From Arthrobacter agilis (GTDB lineage Bacteria; Actinomycetota; Actinomycetes; Actinomycetales; Micrococcaceae), in contig NZ_JAUSXO010000001.1 in NCBI RefSeq assembly GCF_030816075.1, positions 620,001-684,000 on the forward strand: 64,000 bases of DNA. Direction: 5' to 3'. Under the pieces are notes generated by a model that had not been told where the DNA came from, searched no databases, and saw only the letters and a list, made by a program, of their open reading frames with translations. The position numbers and the translations under genes were made by a program. Positions 44,629 to 53,896 of the stretch are shown piece by piece (position 1 is the stretch's first letter; each line of letters starts with the position of its first letter).

Positions 44629-47054
44629 GCCGCGCCGCGCAGAGCGCACCCCCTCCGGTACCCCGCCTCCAGGCGGGGATCGACGCCGGCGTCCTCCTGC
44701 TCCTCCTCGGCCTCGGCGTGCTCGGATTCGGGCCCACCTTCGGCGGCGACGCCCGGTACCTCGTGGCAGGCTTCGCCGGGATCATCCTCGGGCTCGGCAT
44801 CGCCTGGGCGGGCCGGCTCCTGCGCTGGGGCCTCTGGATGATGATCGGGGTCTTCCTCGGCACCTACCTCGTGCTCGGCCACGCGCTCGCCGCACCGCAG
44901 GAGGCCTTCCTCGGGTTCCTGCCCACGCTGCGGTCCCTGCGGATCCTGATCGTCGGCGTCGTGTTCTCCTGGAAGGACATCCTGACCGTCGCGGACCCGG
45001 TGGGGACGGCCAGCGGCATGCTCGTGGTGCCGTTCCTTGCCGCCATGCTGTGCGCGGTGGTGGCAGGCACCCTCGCCTGGCGCCTGCGCACCCCGTACTG
45101 GCCCATGCTGCCGGTCCTCGTGCTGTTCGCCACCGGCATCGCCTTCGGCACCAACCGCGCCTCCCTGCCGGAGATCCGCGGGATCCTGCTCGTCGTCGCG
45201 GCCATGGCGTGGCTGGCCTACCGCCGCGACATCGCCCGCACCGACGCCCGCACCCGGGTGGCTATCAACCCCGCCGTCACGGATCCGGCGACGGCGGCGT
45301 CCGGCAGGAACCGCAGGCTGGCACTCGGTGCCGGGGTCCTCGCGGCCGCGACCGTCCTGACCCTCGCCCTGAGCCCCGTGGTCGCCGCCGGGCAGGACCG
45401 CAGGGTGCTGCGCGACGTCGTCGAGCCTCCCGTGGACCTCTTCGCCTACCCCAGCCCGCTGACCAGCTTCCGGAAGTACGTCAAGGACAACGAGGACACC
45501 GTCCTGTTCACCGTGGACGGGCTGCCCGAGGGGGAGCGCGTGCGGCTCGCCGCGCTGGACGCGTACGACGGCGTGGTCTACAACGTGAACCCGCAGGCCG
45601 CCGGGAACTTCGCCCGTGTGGGCGACGCGCAGCAGCTCGGCGACATCGACCCGGACGACCTCGACGGCGGCACGAGCGCCCAGCTCACCTTCGACATCAA
45701 GGACTACTCCGGCGTCTGGCTGCCGGCCGGCGGCGAGCTCGAGGGCGTCCGGCTCGGCGGCCCGCGCGCCTCCGAGCTCGGCCGGTCGCTCTACTACAAC
45801 GACGAGGCCCGGACCGCGCTCTCGACGGTCGGCGTGCAGTCCGGCGACACCTACGAGGTCAACGCCCTGTTCCCCGAGACCTTCTCCGAGGAGCAGCTGG
45901 CGCAGTACGGCTTCGCGGACCTCACCCTGCCGCGCGTGCAGAACGATCCTCCCGTGATCGCGGCCAAGGCCGGCGAATACATCGGAGCCGTGTCCGAGCC
46001 GATCGAGCGTGCACGCCGCCTGGAGCAGGTGCTGAGCGCGCAGGGCTTCTTCAGCAACGGCAAGGAGGACGAGGCGAAGTCCCTGCCCGGCCACGGCGCC
46101 GCCCGCATGCTGAACCTCCTCGACGCGGACCAGATGGTCGGCGACGACGAGCAGTACGCGGTGGCCATGGCGCTCATGGCCCGCAAGGTCAACATCCCGG
46201 CCCGGGTGGTCATGGGCTTCTACCCGGACTGGGATGAGGTCGGGAACGCGCAGGGGCCCCTCGAGATCACGGGCGGCGACGTGCACGCCTGGGTCGAGGT
46301 GGCGTTCGACGGCGTGGGCTGGGTGGCCTTCAACCCCACGCCCCCCGAGGACAACGAACCGGTGCCGCCGCAGCAGCAGCCGAAGTCCTCACCGAAACCG
46401 CAGGTCCTGCAGCCACCACCGCCGCCGCAGGAACCCGCCGAGCTCCCGCCGGACTCGGCGCCCGAGCCCCAGGACGCCGAGGAGCGCGAGAAGGACCTGC
46501 TCGACGAGCTGGCGCCGTACCTCGCGATCATCGGGGTCGTCCTCATCCCCGTCGTCGTGCTCGTGGTGCCGCTCGTCGTCGTCGCCCTGCTCAAGCGCAA
46601 GCGGCGGAAGCGCCGCGAGCACCAGGGCCTGCCCGCGGACCGCGTGGGCGGCGGCTGGAGCGAGCTCGTCAGCCTCGCCACCGACCTCGGGGCCGAGACG
46701 AATCCCCGCGCCACCCGGCGCGAGAGCGCCCGCGAGCTCGGTGCTGCCTTCCCGCAGAGCAGCGAGTCCACCACGAAGCTCGCCTCCCGCGCCGACGCCG
46801 GGATCTTCGCCGCCGGAGACCCGAGCGAGGACGAGGTGCAGGACTACTGGCGGGACGTCCGGACCTCCCTCGACGGGATGCGCGGATCCGTCGGCTTCTG
46901 GAAGCGCCAGCGCGCCCGGTTCTCGCCGCGCTCGCTCCTGCGCGACGCCGAGGCCCGCAGAGGTACCGGCAGGCGCGACGCCGGTGCACGCCGGGGAGGC
47001 CGCAGGAGCGGCCGCGGCCGGGGCCAGGACGGGACAGGGGGCGGACGCCCATGA
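44625..47054 (+). CDS. transglutaminase-fold membrane protein with replaced catalytic residues
   Basis: 809 residues. About six N-terminal membrane helices (15-225) lead to a large extracytoplasmic part with a transglutaminase-like domain (about 440-575), one more helix (about 627-650), and a charged cytoplasmic tail of about 160 residues. In TgpA-type enzymes the core reads G-x-C-E-x-Y; here it is G-D-D-E-Q-Y, so the nucleophile Cys is Asp508. His554 is kept in VHAWVEV. The third residue, normally Asp in FDPTP, is Asn570 in FNPTP. It is therefore probably not an active transglutaminase but a structural or binding module. The ATG overlaps the DUF58 stop; the next gene overlaps its own stop. 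Confidence 0.87.
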   Translation: MSRAAQSAPPPVPRLQAGIDAGVLLLLLGLGVLGFGPTFGGDARYLVAGFAGIILGLGIAWAGRLLRWGLWMMIGVFLGTYLVLGHALAAPQEAFLGFLPTLRSLRILIVGVVFSWKDILTVADPVGTASGMLVVPFLAAMLCAVVAGTLAWRLRTPYWPMLPVLVLFATGIAFGTNRASLPEIRGILLVVAAMAWLAYRRDIARTDARTRVAINPAVTDPATAASGRNRRLALGAGVLAAATVLTLALSPVVAAGQDRRVLRDVVEPPVDLFAYPSPLTSFRKYVKDNEDTVLFTVDGLPEGERVRLAALDAYDGVVYNVNPQAAGNFARVGDAQQLGDIDPDDLDGGTSAQLTFDIKDYSGVWLPAGGELEGVRLGGPRASELGRSLYYNDEARTALSTVGVQSGDTYEVNALFPETFSEEQLAQYGFADLTLPRVQNDPPVIAAKAGEYIGAVSEPIERARRLEQVLSAQGFFSNGKEDEAKSLPGHGAARMLNLLDADQMVGDDEQYAVAMALMARKVNIPARVVMGFYPDWDEVGNAQGPLEITGGDVHAWVEVAFDGVGWVAFNPTPPEDNEPVPPQQQPKSSPKPQVLQPPPPPQEPAELPPDSAPEPQDAEEREKDLLDELAPYLAIIGVVLIPVVVLVVPLVVVALLKRKRRKRREHQGLPADRVGGGWSELVSLATDLGAETNPRATRRESARELGAAFPQSSESTTKLASRADAGIFAAGDPSEDEVQDYWRDVRTSLDGMRGSVGFWKRQRARFSPRSLLRDAEARRGTGRRDAGARRGGRRSGRGRGQDGTGGGRP

Positions 47055-48529
47055 GCGCCGGCATGCTGGAGTGCCCGCGGTGCGCGGCGTCGCTGCGTCC
47101 GGGCACGCTTTATTGTGTTTCCTGTGGCAACAGGATCGGGCACCGGGCCGGTTCGGACCCGGCGTCGGCCGGAGGAAGCAATGGGGTGGGCATGGCGCAG
47201 CGTGAACTGAAGGACGCGGCCGCGCTGCGGCGCCTGGTGGCGAAGCTGGTGGACGCGCTGCCCTCCGCGGTCCTCAGCGGTGTCCTGACCGCCGTCGGGG
47301 CGAGCACCATCAGGACGCAGCAGGTCTCCGCCGTCACCCAGCAGGTGGACCTCACCGGGTTTCTCGTCTTCTCCGGCATCGGCGTGTTGCTCTCCCTCGC
47401 CTACGCCATCGCCATCTGGGGCTGGGAGGCCAGGACGGGCAAGACCCCGGGCAACCTCCTGCTCGGCATCCGCACCACCGACGAACAGGGCCACCCGGCG
47501 GGCTGGCTCGCCGTCTTCGTCCGCGGCCTCCTCGTGGGCGTGGCCGGCATCGTCCCCGTGATCGGCCCCGTGCTCATGCTCGTCTCCAACGTGTTCGATC
47601 CTCACGACAGGAAGCAGGGCTGGCACGACAAGGCAGCGCACACGCGTGTCTTCGACGTCCGGACCGGGCGGAACCCGCTGGAGACCGGCGGCATCGGCGG
47701 CCCCGCGTCCTTCGCTCCGTCGGAGCCCGCGCCCGGTCTGCAGCCCGTGGCCTCCCCGGTGCCGGGCGCACGCGCGGCCGACGGACAGGAGCCCGCCGGC
47801 CAACCGGCCGCGGTGTCCGCGCCGGAGCCCGCCTCGTCCCCGGTGCCCGGTTCCTTCCCGGTGCCCGGCTCCTTCCGGGCGGATGCGCCCGACGACGCCA
47901 CGTCGCGTCCCCTGCGGGCGCAGCCGTCGGAGCACGCACCCGCCGGCGACGGCATGCTGCTTCCCGGCCCCGTCCCGCGCCCGGCGGGCCCGGACCGTCA
48001 CCGCACGGCAGCGACCCCTGCCGCCCCGGCCGTCGTCTCGTTCGCGCCCGCTCCGGACGCTCCGGAGGTCCCTGCCCCCGCAGCACAGCCGACGGCCCCC
48101 GCAGCGCACCCGACCGCCGCCGCAGCGCACCCGACCGCCGCCGCAGCGCACCCGGACGACGACGTCGAGCTGACCCGGGTGACCGCGGGCCGCGCCCCGG
48201 GTCCCCTCAGGATCCTCTTCGACAACGGCCGTGAGGTGGAGCTGCGATCGCACGCGCTGATCGGCCGGAATCCCGCAGGGCAGAATGGGGAGATGATCGA
48301 CCAGCTCATCGACTTCTCCGACCAGGGGCGCTCCGTGTCCAAGACGCATCTCCACGTCCGCGTGGAGGGCCAGGGCCTGTGGGTCTCCGACCGCAACTCC
48401 ACCAACGGCAGCGCGATCACCGCGCCGGACGGCCAGCGCACCCCCGTGCGCGCAGGGGAGACCCTGCTGGCCCAGCCGGGCTCCACGGTGCACTTCGGTG
48501 ACCGCAGCTTCCTGGTGGTGCGCCCATGA
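47051..48529 (+). CDS. zinc-ribbon/RDD/FHA membrane protein
   Basis: 492 residues. An N-terminal zinc ribbon (CPRC...CVSC, residues 8-26) is followed by an RDD-type membrane domain (about 58-195; RRLVAKLVDALPSAVLSG, GKTPGNLLLGIRTTDEQG). A long Pro/Ala-rich linker contains a small tandem repeat (PTAAAAH units, DNA about 48100-48160). The C-terminal FHA domain (about 395-492) has canonical LIGRNP, SVSKTHLHV and NSTNGS, so it should bind phosphothreonine. It is coupled by ATGA overlaps on both sides. It probably docks phosphorylated partners of the adjacent kinase at the membrane. Confidence 0.87.
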   Translation: MSAGMLECPRCAASLRPGTLYCVSCGNRIGHRAGSDPASAGGSNGVGMAQRELKDAAALRRLVAKLVDALPSAVLSGVLTAVGASTIRTQQVSAVTQQVDLTGFLVFSGIGVLLSLAYAIAIWGWEARTGKTPGNLLLGIRTTDEQGHPAGWLAVFVRGLLVGVAGIVPVIGPVLMLVSNVFDPHDRKQGWHDKAAHTRVFDVRTGRNPLETGGIGGPASFAPSEPAPGLQPVASPVPGARAADGQEPAGQPAAVSAPEPASSPVPGSFPVPGSFRADAPDDATSRPLRAQPSEHAPAGDGMLLPGPVPRPAGPDRHRTAATPAAPAVVSFAPAPDAPEVPAPAAQPTAPAAHPTAAAAHPTAAAAHPDDDVELTRVTAGRAPGPLRILFDNGREVELRSHALIGRNPAGQNGEMIDQLIDFSDQGRSVSKTHLHVRVEGQGLWVSDRNSTNGSAITAPDGQRTPVRAGETLLAQPGSTVHFGDRSFLVVRP

Positions 48530-49473
48530 CGGATCACCGGACCGAACCCGCCACGCCGCCACGGGACCTGCGCCTGACGTACGGGTTCGCGACCGACCGG
48601 GGCCTGCGCAGGGAACTCAACGAGGACTCCCTGATCGCCTCCGAGCCCATCTTCGCGGTGGCCGACGGCATGGGCGGCCACGCGGCGGGGGAGATCGCCA
48701 GCGGCATCTGCGTGAGGACGCTGGGGGACAGCCCCATCATCGGCCGGCACCTGCCGGAGTTCTCCGCCGCCGACCTCGAGGAGCTCATCGAGGACGCCGA
48801 CCACGAGATCCGCCGTCAGACGGGCGGCCAGGCCGGCACGACGCTCACGGGCGTGGTCCTCGTCCAGGAGGCCGGCATGCCGTACTGGCTGTTCTTCAAC
48901 GTGGGCGACTCGCGGACCTACCGCCTCAGCCAGGGACAGTTCGGGCAGATCTCCGTGGACCACTCCGAGGTCCAGGAACTCGTGGACATCGGCAGCATCT
49001 CCGCCGAGCAGGCCCGCACCCACCCGCGCCGGCACGTGGTCACGCGAGCCCTGGGCACGGGCGACGACGCCGAGGCCGACTTCTGGCTCATGCCCGTCGA
49101 GGAGGGCGACCGCATCCTCATCTGCTCGGACGGCCTGAGCGGTGAGATCACGGACGACGGCATCTACGGCGTCCTCAGCACCGTCCGCGATCCGCAGCAC
49201 GCCTGCGAGGAGCTCGTGGAAGCGACGCTCCGCTCCGGGGCGCGTGACAACGTCACCCTCATCATCGTCGACGCGACCGGCGTGGGCGACGAGGCGGAGA
49301 TGCAGACCACGGCGCCGCGCGGCGGCACCTTCGCCGCCGACGTGGGGCACGCCGTCGAGACCGGCAGCCACCCCGCGCAGGCCGACGGGCGGATGCCCGC
49401 AGGTGCGCACGCGATCCTGCCGACGGACCAGGCCACCGGGCCGTCGGACCGCCCCACCACGGAGGGCCCATGA
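48526..49473 (+). CDS. PP2C-family Ser/Thr protein phosphatase
   Basis: 315 residues, cytoplasmic. Metal ligands are visible in LNEDS (31-35), VADGMGGHAAGE (45-56), ICSDGLSGEITDD near 200 and ARDNVTLIIVD near 243, so it should be active. About 60 C-terminal residues are disordered. It opposes the Ser/Thr kinase encoded two genes downstream. ATGA overlaps on both sides indicate coupled expression with the FHA proteins. Confidence 0.92.
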   Translation: MTDHRTEPATPPRDLRLTYGFATDRGLRRELNEDSLIASEPIFAVADGMGGHAAGEIASGICVRTLGDSPIIGRHLPEFSAADLEELIEDADHEIRRQTGGQAGTTLTGVVLVQEAGMPYWLFFNVGDSRTYRLSQGQFGQISVDHSEVQELVDIGSISAEQARTHPRRHVVTRALGTGDDAEADFWLMPVEEGDRILICSDGLSGEITDDGIYGVLSTVRDPQHACEELVEATLRSGARDNVTLIIVDATGVGDEAEMQTTAPRGGTFAADVGHAVETGSHPAQADGRMPAGAHAILPTDQATGPSDRPTTEGP

Positions 49474-51449
49474 CGACCGATCAGCCGCTGCCCGCCTACG
49501 CCTACGCGCCCGGTGACTGGACGGTGCTCGTGCGCGGCCGCGTGCTCGCGGCCCTCCCCGCCGGAACCGCGCCGGCCACCGTCGGGGCCGTCTGGGACGC
49601 GATGGACGACGACGCCGGGATCAGCACGCTGCTGCCGCTCGTCAGCGGCGGCTTCGGGGCAGGTCTCGCCGCGATGCCCCCGTTCGCCGTCGCGTCGACG
49701 GCGCACGGCCTGCACGTGATCCTGCGCGGACACGTGAGCCTCACCGTCACCGGACCCACGGGGTCCACCACCTACTCGGGGGAGCGGGTCACCACCTGGA
49801 CCGAACACCTCCTCGACGACAGCTCCTCCTTCACGCTGACCTGCGGGCCGGCGGCAGGCACGGAGCAGCTCCTGCCCCTGGTGGGCGGCGCCGTCCTCGC
49901 GGGCTCGATCACGGCGACCCCTGTCGATCAGGACGTCGCGGGCGCCGCGGACGACGCGCAGGCGGGCGCTGCAGCTGATGCGCGCCTGCGGAGGGCCGGC
50001 GCAGCGGAGGACGCCGGGGCCGAGGCTTCCCGCATGCCGTCCGCCGCGCCCGGCACGGGCACCGGGACCGCGGCGGTGTCCGCGTCCGTGCCGCTCGCTG
50101 AACCCGGCAGTCTCGGCGCCATGGACCCCGAGCTCGAGGCCGAGCCGTCCTCCGCCGTCGAGCCGTCCGACGGCGAGCAGCCTGCAGCGGTGCCGCAGGG
50201 GGCCGAACACGACGCCGATGGGTCCGCCCGTCGCCCCGACGACCAGCCCGAGGGTGACGACTCCGCCACCATCAACCCGAGCCTCTACCTGACCAGCGTC
50301 CCCGCCGACGTCGCCGACCCGACCGTCGTGTCGGCCGCCGAGCCGCTGCCCCCGGTCACCACGCCCGCATCGGGCGAGGACACCGGATCCGACGGGCCCG
50401 AGGGCTCGCCGGGCACGCCGGCGTACGCCGCCGAGGAGGAAGGGACGTCGGGCCCCGACTACGACCACCTGTGGGACCAGACCATCGCCCGGCGCGTCGA
50501 GGACGCAGCGGTCCGCGAGGCCGACGACGCCCCCACCCTCGGCTCCGCCCCCGCGGCCGGCCGCCCGGGGACGGACCCGTCCCCGGGCGCGGCGGACCCC
50601 GCGGCAGCACCCGACGCCGGACCATCACCGGCGTCCCGCGCCGACGCCCCGGCACACCCGCCCGCTCCGGCGGCCCCGGCAACTCCGGAGCCGGCGGCCC
50701 CGCCGACCCTCCTCATCGACTCGGTGCCCTGGGCGAAGCCGTCGGCCACCCCGGCGCCCCCGCAGCCCGTGTCACCGGGTCAGGTGTCCGCCGCGCAGGA
50801 CCGCGTCCCGGGCACGTCCGCCGGCGACGCCGGGACGACGAGCGATGTCCTCGGCGACCACGACGGCCAGACGATCCTCCGCAGCCAGCTGCCGGACACG
50901 CCGGAGGAGGCGGCAGGGGACACGCCGGGCGACCCAGCAGGCGGCACCGGCCCGGCGGATGCTCCGGGCGGTGCGGACCGCGCGGGAACCGGACCCCTGG
51001 TCCTCGCGAGGCTCTGTGTCACGGGCCACGCCAACGCGCCCACCAGCTCGGCCTGCACCGTCTGCGGGGCCGCCCTCCAGGCCGAGACCCGGCAGGTGCG
51101 CCGCCCCAGCCTCGGCGTCATGAGGATCTCGACGGGCGAGGTCATCGACCTCGACCGCTCCCTCGTCGTCGGCCGGCAGCCCTCCGTCTCCCGCGTGCAG
51201 GGCCGGGAGATGCCGCGGCTCGTGCAGGTGCAGTCCGCCTCCGGCGACATCTCGCGGTCTCACGTCGAGGTGCGCCTCGACGGCTGGCACGTGCTCCTGT
51301 GCGACCTGAAGGCCACCAACGGGACCGTCCTCATCCGCGAGGGACAGCCGCCGCGCCGGCTCGGCCAGGGCGAGAGCGCGTTCCTGCTCGACGGCGACAT
51401 CGCCCAGCTGGGCGACGACGTCTCCCTCCGCTTCGAGGACCTGCCGTGA
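49470..51449 (+). CDS. zinc-ribbon/FHA domain protein with long disordered linker
   Basis: 659 residues. The N-terminal 150 residues form a beta-rich domain (WTVLVRGRVLAALPAG) with no recognised family. About 350 residues of Ala/Pro/Glu/Asp-rich disordered linker follow. A zinc ribbon (LCVTGHAN, then CTVCG, about 512-530) comes next, then an FHA domain (about 545-659; VVGRQPS, DISRSHVEV, KATNGT) of canonical type. It is probably a substrate and reader of the kinase. It is coupled to the phosphatase before and the kinase after by 4-base overlaps. Confidence 0.82.
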   Translation: MTTDQPLPAYAYAPGDWTVLVRGRVLAALPAGTAPATVGAVWDAMDDDAGISTLLPLVSGGFGAGLAAMPPFAVASTAHGLHVILRGHVSLTVTGPTGSTTYSGERVTTWTEHLLDDSSSFTLTCGPAAGTEQLLPLVGGAVLAGSITATPVDQDVAGAADDAQAGAAADARLRRAGAAEDAGAEASRMPSAAPGTGTGTAAVSASVPLAEPGSLGAMDPELEAEPSSAVEPSDGEQPAAVPQGAEHDADGSARRPDDQPEGDDSATINPSLYLTSVPADVADPTVVSAAEPLPPVTTPASGEDTGSDGPEGSPGTPAYAAEEEGTSGPDYDHLWDQTIARRVEDAAVREADDAPTLGSAPAAGRPGTDPSPGAADPAAAPDAGPSPASRADAPAHPPAPAAPATPEPAAPPTLLIDSVPWAKPSATPAPPQPVSPGQVSAAQDRVPGTSAGDAGTTSDVLGDHDGQTILRSQLPDTPEEAAGDTPGDPAGGTGPADAPGGADRAGTGPLVLARLCVTGHANAPTSSACTVCGAALQAETRQVRRPSLGVMRISTGEVIDLDRSLVVGRQPSVSRVQGREMPRLVQVQSASGDISRSHVEVRLDGWHVLLCDLKATNGTVLIREGQPPRRLGQGESAFLLDGDIAQLGDDVSLRFEDLP

Positions 51450-53155
51450 GCACCCGCCGGGCCGCCGCGCCCCCGCCCTCGATCCCCGGGTTCCGCTACG
51501 TGAGCCTGCTGGGCTCCGGCGGCTTCGCGGACGTCTACCTCTACGAGCAGGACAGGCCGCGCCGCCAGGTCGCCGTCAAGGTGCTCATCTCCGATCTCAG
51601 GACGGAGGGCGCCCGCCGGGCGTTCGAGTCCGAGGCCAACCTCATGGCCCAGCTGTCCTCCCACCCGTACATCGTGACGATCTACGAGGCGGACACCACG
51701 GCCGAGGGCCACTCGTACCTCGCCATGGAGTACTGCTCGCGGCCGAGCCTGGACATCCGCTACCGGCGCGCACGCCTGTCCGTCGCGGAGACACTGACCA
51801 TCGGCATCCAGGTCGCGTCCGCCGTCGAGTCCGCGCACCGCGCCGGGATCGCGCACCGCGACATCAAGCCCGCGAACATCCTCGTGACGGACTACAACCG
51901 GCCCGCCCTGACCGACTTCGGGATCTCCGGCACCATGGACACCAGCGGCACGGACGAGGACCAGGGCATGTCCATCCCGTGGTCCCCGCCCGAGGCGTTC
52001 CACGGGGGAGGGCTCGACGGCGTCAAGGTGGACGTCTGGGCGCTCGGCGCCACGGTCTACACGCTGCTCGCCGGGCGCTCGCCGTTCGTGTTCCCCGGCA
52101 TGGACAACTCCCAGGCCGCGCTGATGGACCGTATCGCCACCATGCCGCTGCAGCGCACCGGACGCGAGGACGTACCCGACTCCCTGGAACTGGCCCTGGC
52201 CACGGCGATGTCCAAACTGCCGGGCTCCCGCTTCGAGTCCGCCTACTCGTTCGCCCTGACGCTCCAGCGCATCCAGACCGAGCTCGGCTACTCGGTGACG
52301 CCGTTCGAGGTGCTCGACGACGCCCCGCAGCCGGACGCGGAGGAGGACGGCGGCGCCGAGGAGACGCGCGTGCGGCGCGTGGTGTCCATCGATCCGGAGT
52401 CCACGACCTTCGGACCCACGTTCCCCAACGCGCCCTTCCCGGAGCGCGACGCCACGGGCCGCACCGGTCGGCCCCGGCCGGCCGGCGGCGCCGCCCTCGG
52501 CGAGGCCACCGGCCGCAGGGTCGGGTCCAGCGTGCCGGCGGCGTCGGGCGTCCTGCCCGCTCCCGCGCCGGCAGCCGTCCCGGTCGCCCCCGCCGACGCG
52601 GGCTGGGGGGAACGCACCGTCCTGCGGGGGGCGGGGACCGCCACCGAGGACCCACTGCCCCTGGACACCACGATGCGCCGCCCGGCGGCGGCCGGTGCCA
52701 CCGCCGCCGAGGCGCCCGGGGCGACCGCCGCGCCGGCCCGACGGCGGCTCCCGCTGCTGATCGGCGCGGCGGCGCTCGTGGTGCTCGGCACCGTCAGCGG
52801 AGCGGCCGTCGTGTTCGGTGGGGGGTCCGAGGAGAAGGAGCCACCCGTGGGGCTGACCCAGCCGCCGTCGGATCCCATGGCGGGCCTCGAAGGCAACGTC
52901 CCGGCACCCGAGGGCCTCACCGGCGCGCCGCAGGGCAACGACATCGCGTTCAGCTGGACCAACCCGGACCCGCAGGACGGCGACCTCTACCGCTTCCGTA
53001 CCGTCACCGTGCAGGAGACGGGCGAATGGGTGAGGACGCTGCAGCTCACGGCCGCGGTGCAGGCCAGCCCGTCCGGCACCACCTGCATTGAGGTGCAGCT
53101 CGTGCGCAGCAACGGGCCCGCCTCGGAGCCCGTCCGCCGCTGCTATCCGCACTAG
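51446..53155 (+). CDS. membrane Ser/Thr protein kinase (PknB-type)
   Basis: 569 residues. The kinase domain spans about 14-285 with LLGSGGFADVYLYEQ (glycine loop), VAVKVL (catalytic Lys about 44), HRDIKPANIL (about 137-146) and TDFGIS; all catalytic residues are present. A disordered juxtamembrane linker rich in Thr and Ala carries possible autophosphorylation sites such as EETRVRR. One membrane helix (about 434-456) precedes an extracellular FN3-like domain with two cysteines. The GTG at 51446 overlaps the FHA gene stop. It is likely the signal input of the secretion-like cluster. Confidence 0.92.
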   Translation: MSTRRAAAPPPSIPGFRYVSLLGSGGFADVYLYEQDRPRRQVAVKVLISDLRTEGARRAFESEANLMAQLSSHPYIVTIYEADTTAEGHSYLAMEYCSRPSLDIRYRRARLSVAETLTIGIQVASAVESAHRAGIAHRDIKPANILVTDYNRPALTDFGISGTMDTSGTDEDQGMSIPWSPPEAFHGGGLDGVKVDVWALGATVYTLLAGRSPFVFPGMDNSQAALMDRIATMPLQRTGREDVPDSLELALATAMSKLPGSRFESAYSFALTLQRIQTELGYSVTPFEVLDDAPQPDAEEDGGAEETRVRRVVSIDPESTTFGPTFPNAPFPERDATGRTGRPRPAGGAALGEATGRRVGSSVPAASGVLPAPAPAAVPVAPADAGWGERTVLRGAGTATEDPLPLDTTMRRPAAAGATAAEAPGATAAPARRRLPLLIGAAALVVLGTVSGAAVVFGGGSEEKEPPVGLTQPPSDPMAGLEGNVPAPEGLTGAPQGNDIAFSWTNPDPQDGDLYRFRTVTVQETGEWVRTLQLTAAVQASPSGTTCIEVQLVRSNGPASEPVRRCYPH

Positions 53156-53167
53156 GAGAGGAACACC

Positions 53168-53887
53168 TTGGGGGAACTCGCACTGGATTTCTGCGGCGAA
53201 TGGCATGAGCCCGCGGACGACCAGGTCTTCGACATCGGCAGGGAGGGCGACCTCGAGGTCGACGACAACCCGTACCTGCACCGGAAATTCCTGCAGATCG
53301 AGCGCCAGAACGGCATCTGGTGGCTGAGCAACGTCGGCAGCATCCTCTCGGCCACGGTCGCCGACGTCAGCGGCGGCATGCAGGCCTGGGTGGCACCCGG
53401 CGCGCGCATCCCGCTCGTCTTCGGCCAGACCCGGGTGGTCTTCACCGCCGGACCGACCACCTACGAGTTCGACGTGCACCTGAAGACGCCCGCGTTCCGG
53501 CAGGAGCGCCGCAGCGGCGACAGCGCGGGGGACACCACCATCGGGCCCGTCCGCTTCACGGACGCGCAGAAGGCCCTGATCGTGGCGCTCGCCGAGCCGA
53601 TGCTGCGCCGTGAGGGCACCGGGTTCAGCGCCATCCCGTCCTCGGCGGAAGCGGCCCGGCGCCTCGGCTGGGCGCTGACGCGCTTCAACCGCAAGCTCGA
53701 CAACGTGTGCGACAAGCTGGACCGGGTGGGCGTCGTGGGCCTGCGCGCCGGCGGCGGGAAACTCGCCACCAACCGGCGTGCCCGCCTCGTGGAGCACGCC
53801 ATCACCTCCCACCTCGTCACCTCCGACGACCTCCACCTGCTGGACACCCCCGGCGACGCACTGAAGGGCACCCCCGATGACGATTGA
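53168..53887 (+). CDS. degenerate-FHA protein with possible winged-helix tail
   Basis: 239 residues from a TTG preceded by AGGAGAGG. Residues about 1-105 resemble an FHA fold (FDIGREGDLEVDDNP, then LHRKFLQI and LSNVGS), but the Ser/His and Asn that bind phosphothreonine are not preserved. Residues about 125-235 form a helical domain: TDAQKALIVALAEPML, then IPSSAEAARRLGWALTRFNRK, then KLATNRRARLVEHAI, a layout like a winged helix-turn-helix. It could be a DNA-binding regulator of this cluster, or a structural FHA-like adaptor. It sits 12 bases after the kinase gene and 9 bases before the EccC-like gene. Confidence 0.72.
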   Translation: MGELALDFCGEWHEPADDQVFDIGREGDLEVDDNPYLHRKFLQIERQNGIWWLSNVGSILSATVADVSGGMQAWVAPGARIPLVFGQTRVVFTAGPTTYEFDVHLKTPAFRQERRSGDSAGDTTIGPVRFTDAQKALIVALAEPMLRREGTGFSAIPSSAEAARRLGWALTRFNRKLDNVCDKLDRVGVVGLRAGGGKLATNRRARLVEHAITSHLVTSDDLHLLDTPGDALKGTPDDD

Positions 53888-53896
53888 GCGGACCGC

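Noticed and set aside
48100-48165. GC-rich repeats as a CRISPR-like array
   Set aside because: They are in-frame 21-base repeats coding for an Ala/Pro linker without spacers.
50471-51445. Upstream extension of the kinase frame
   Set aside because: It overlaps the FHA gene and is low-complexity; the GTG at 51446 begins directly before the kinase glycine loop.
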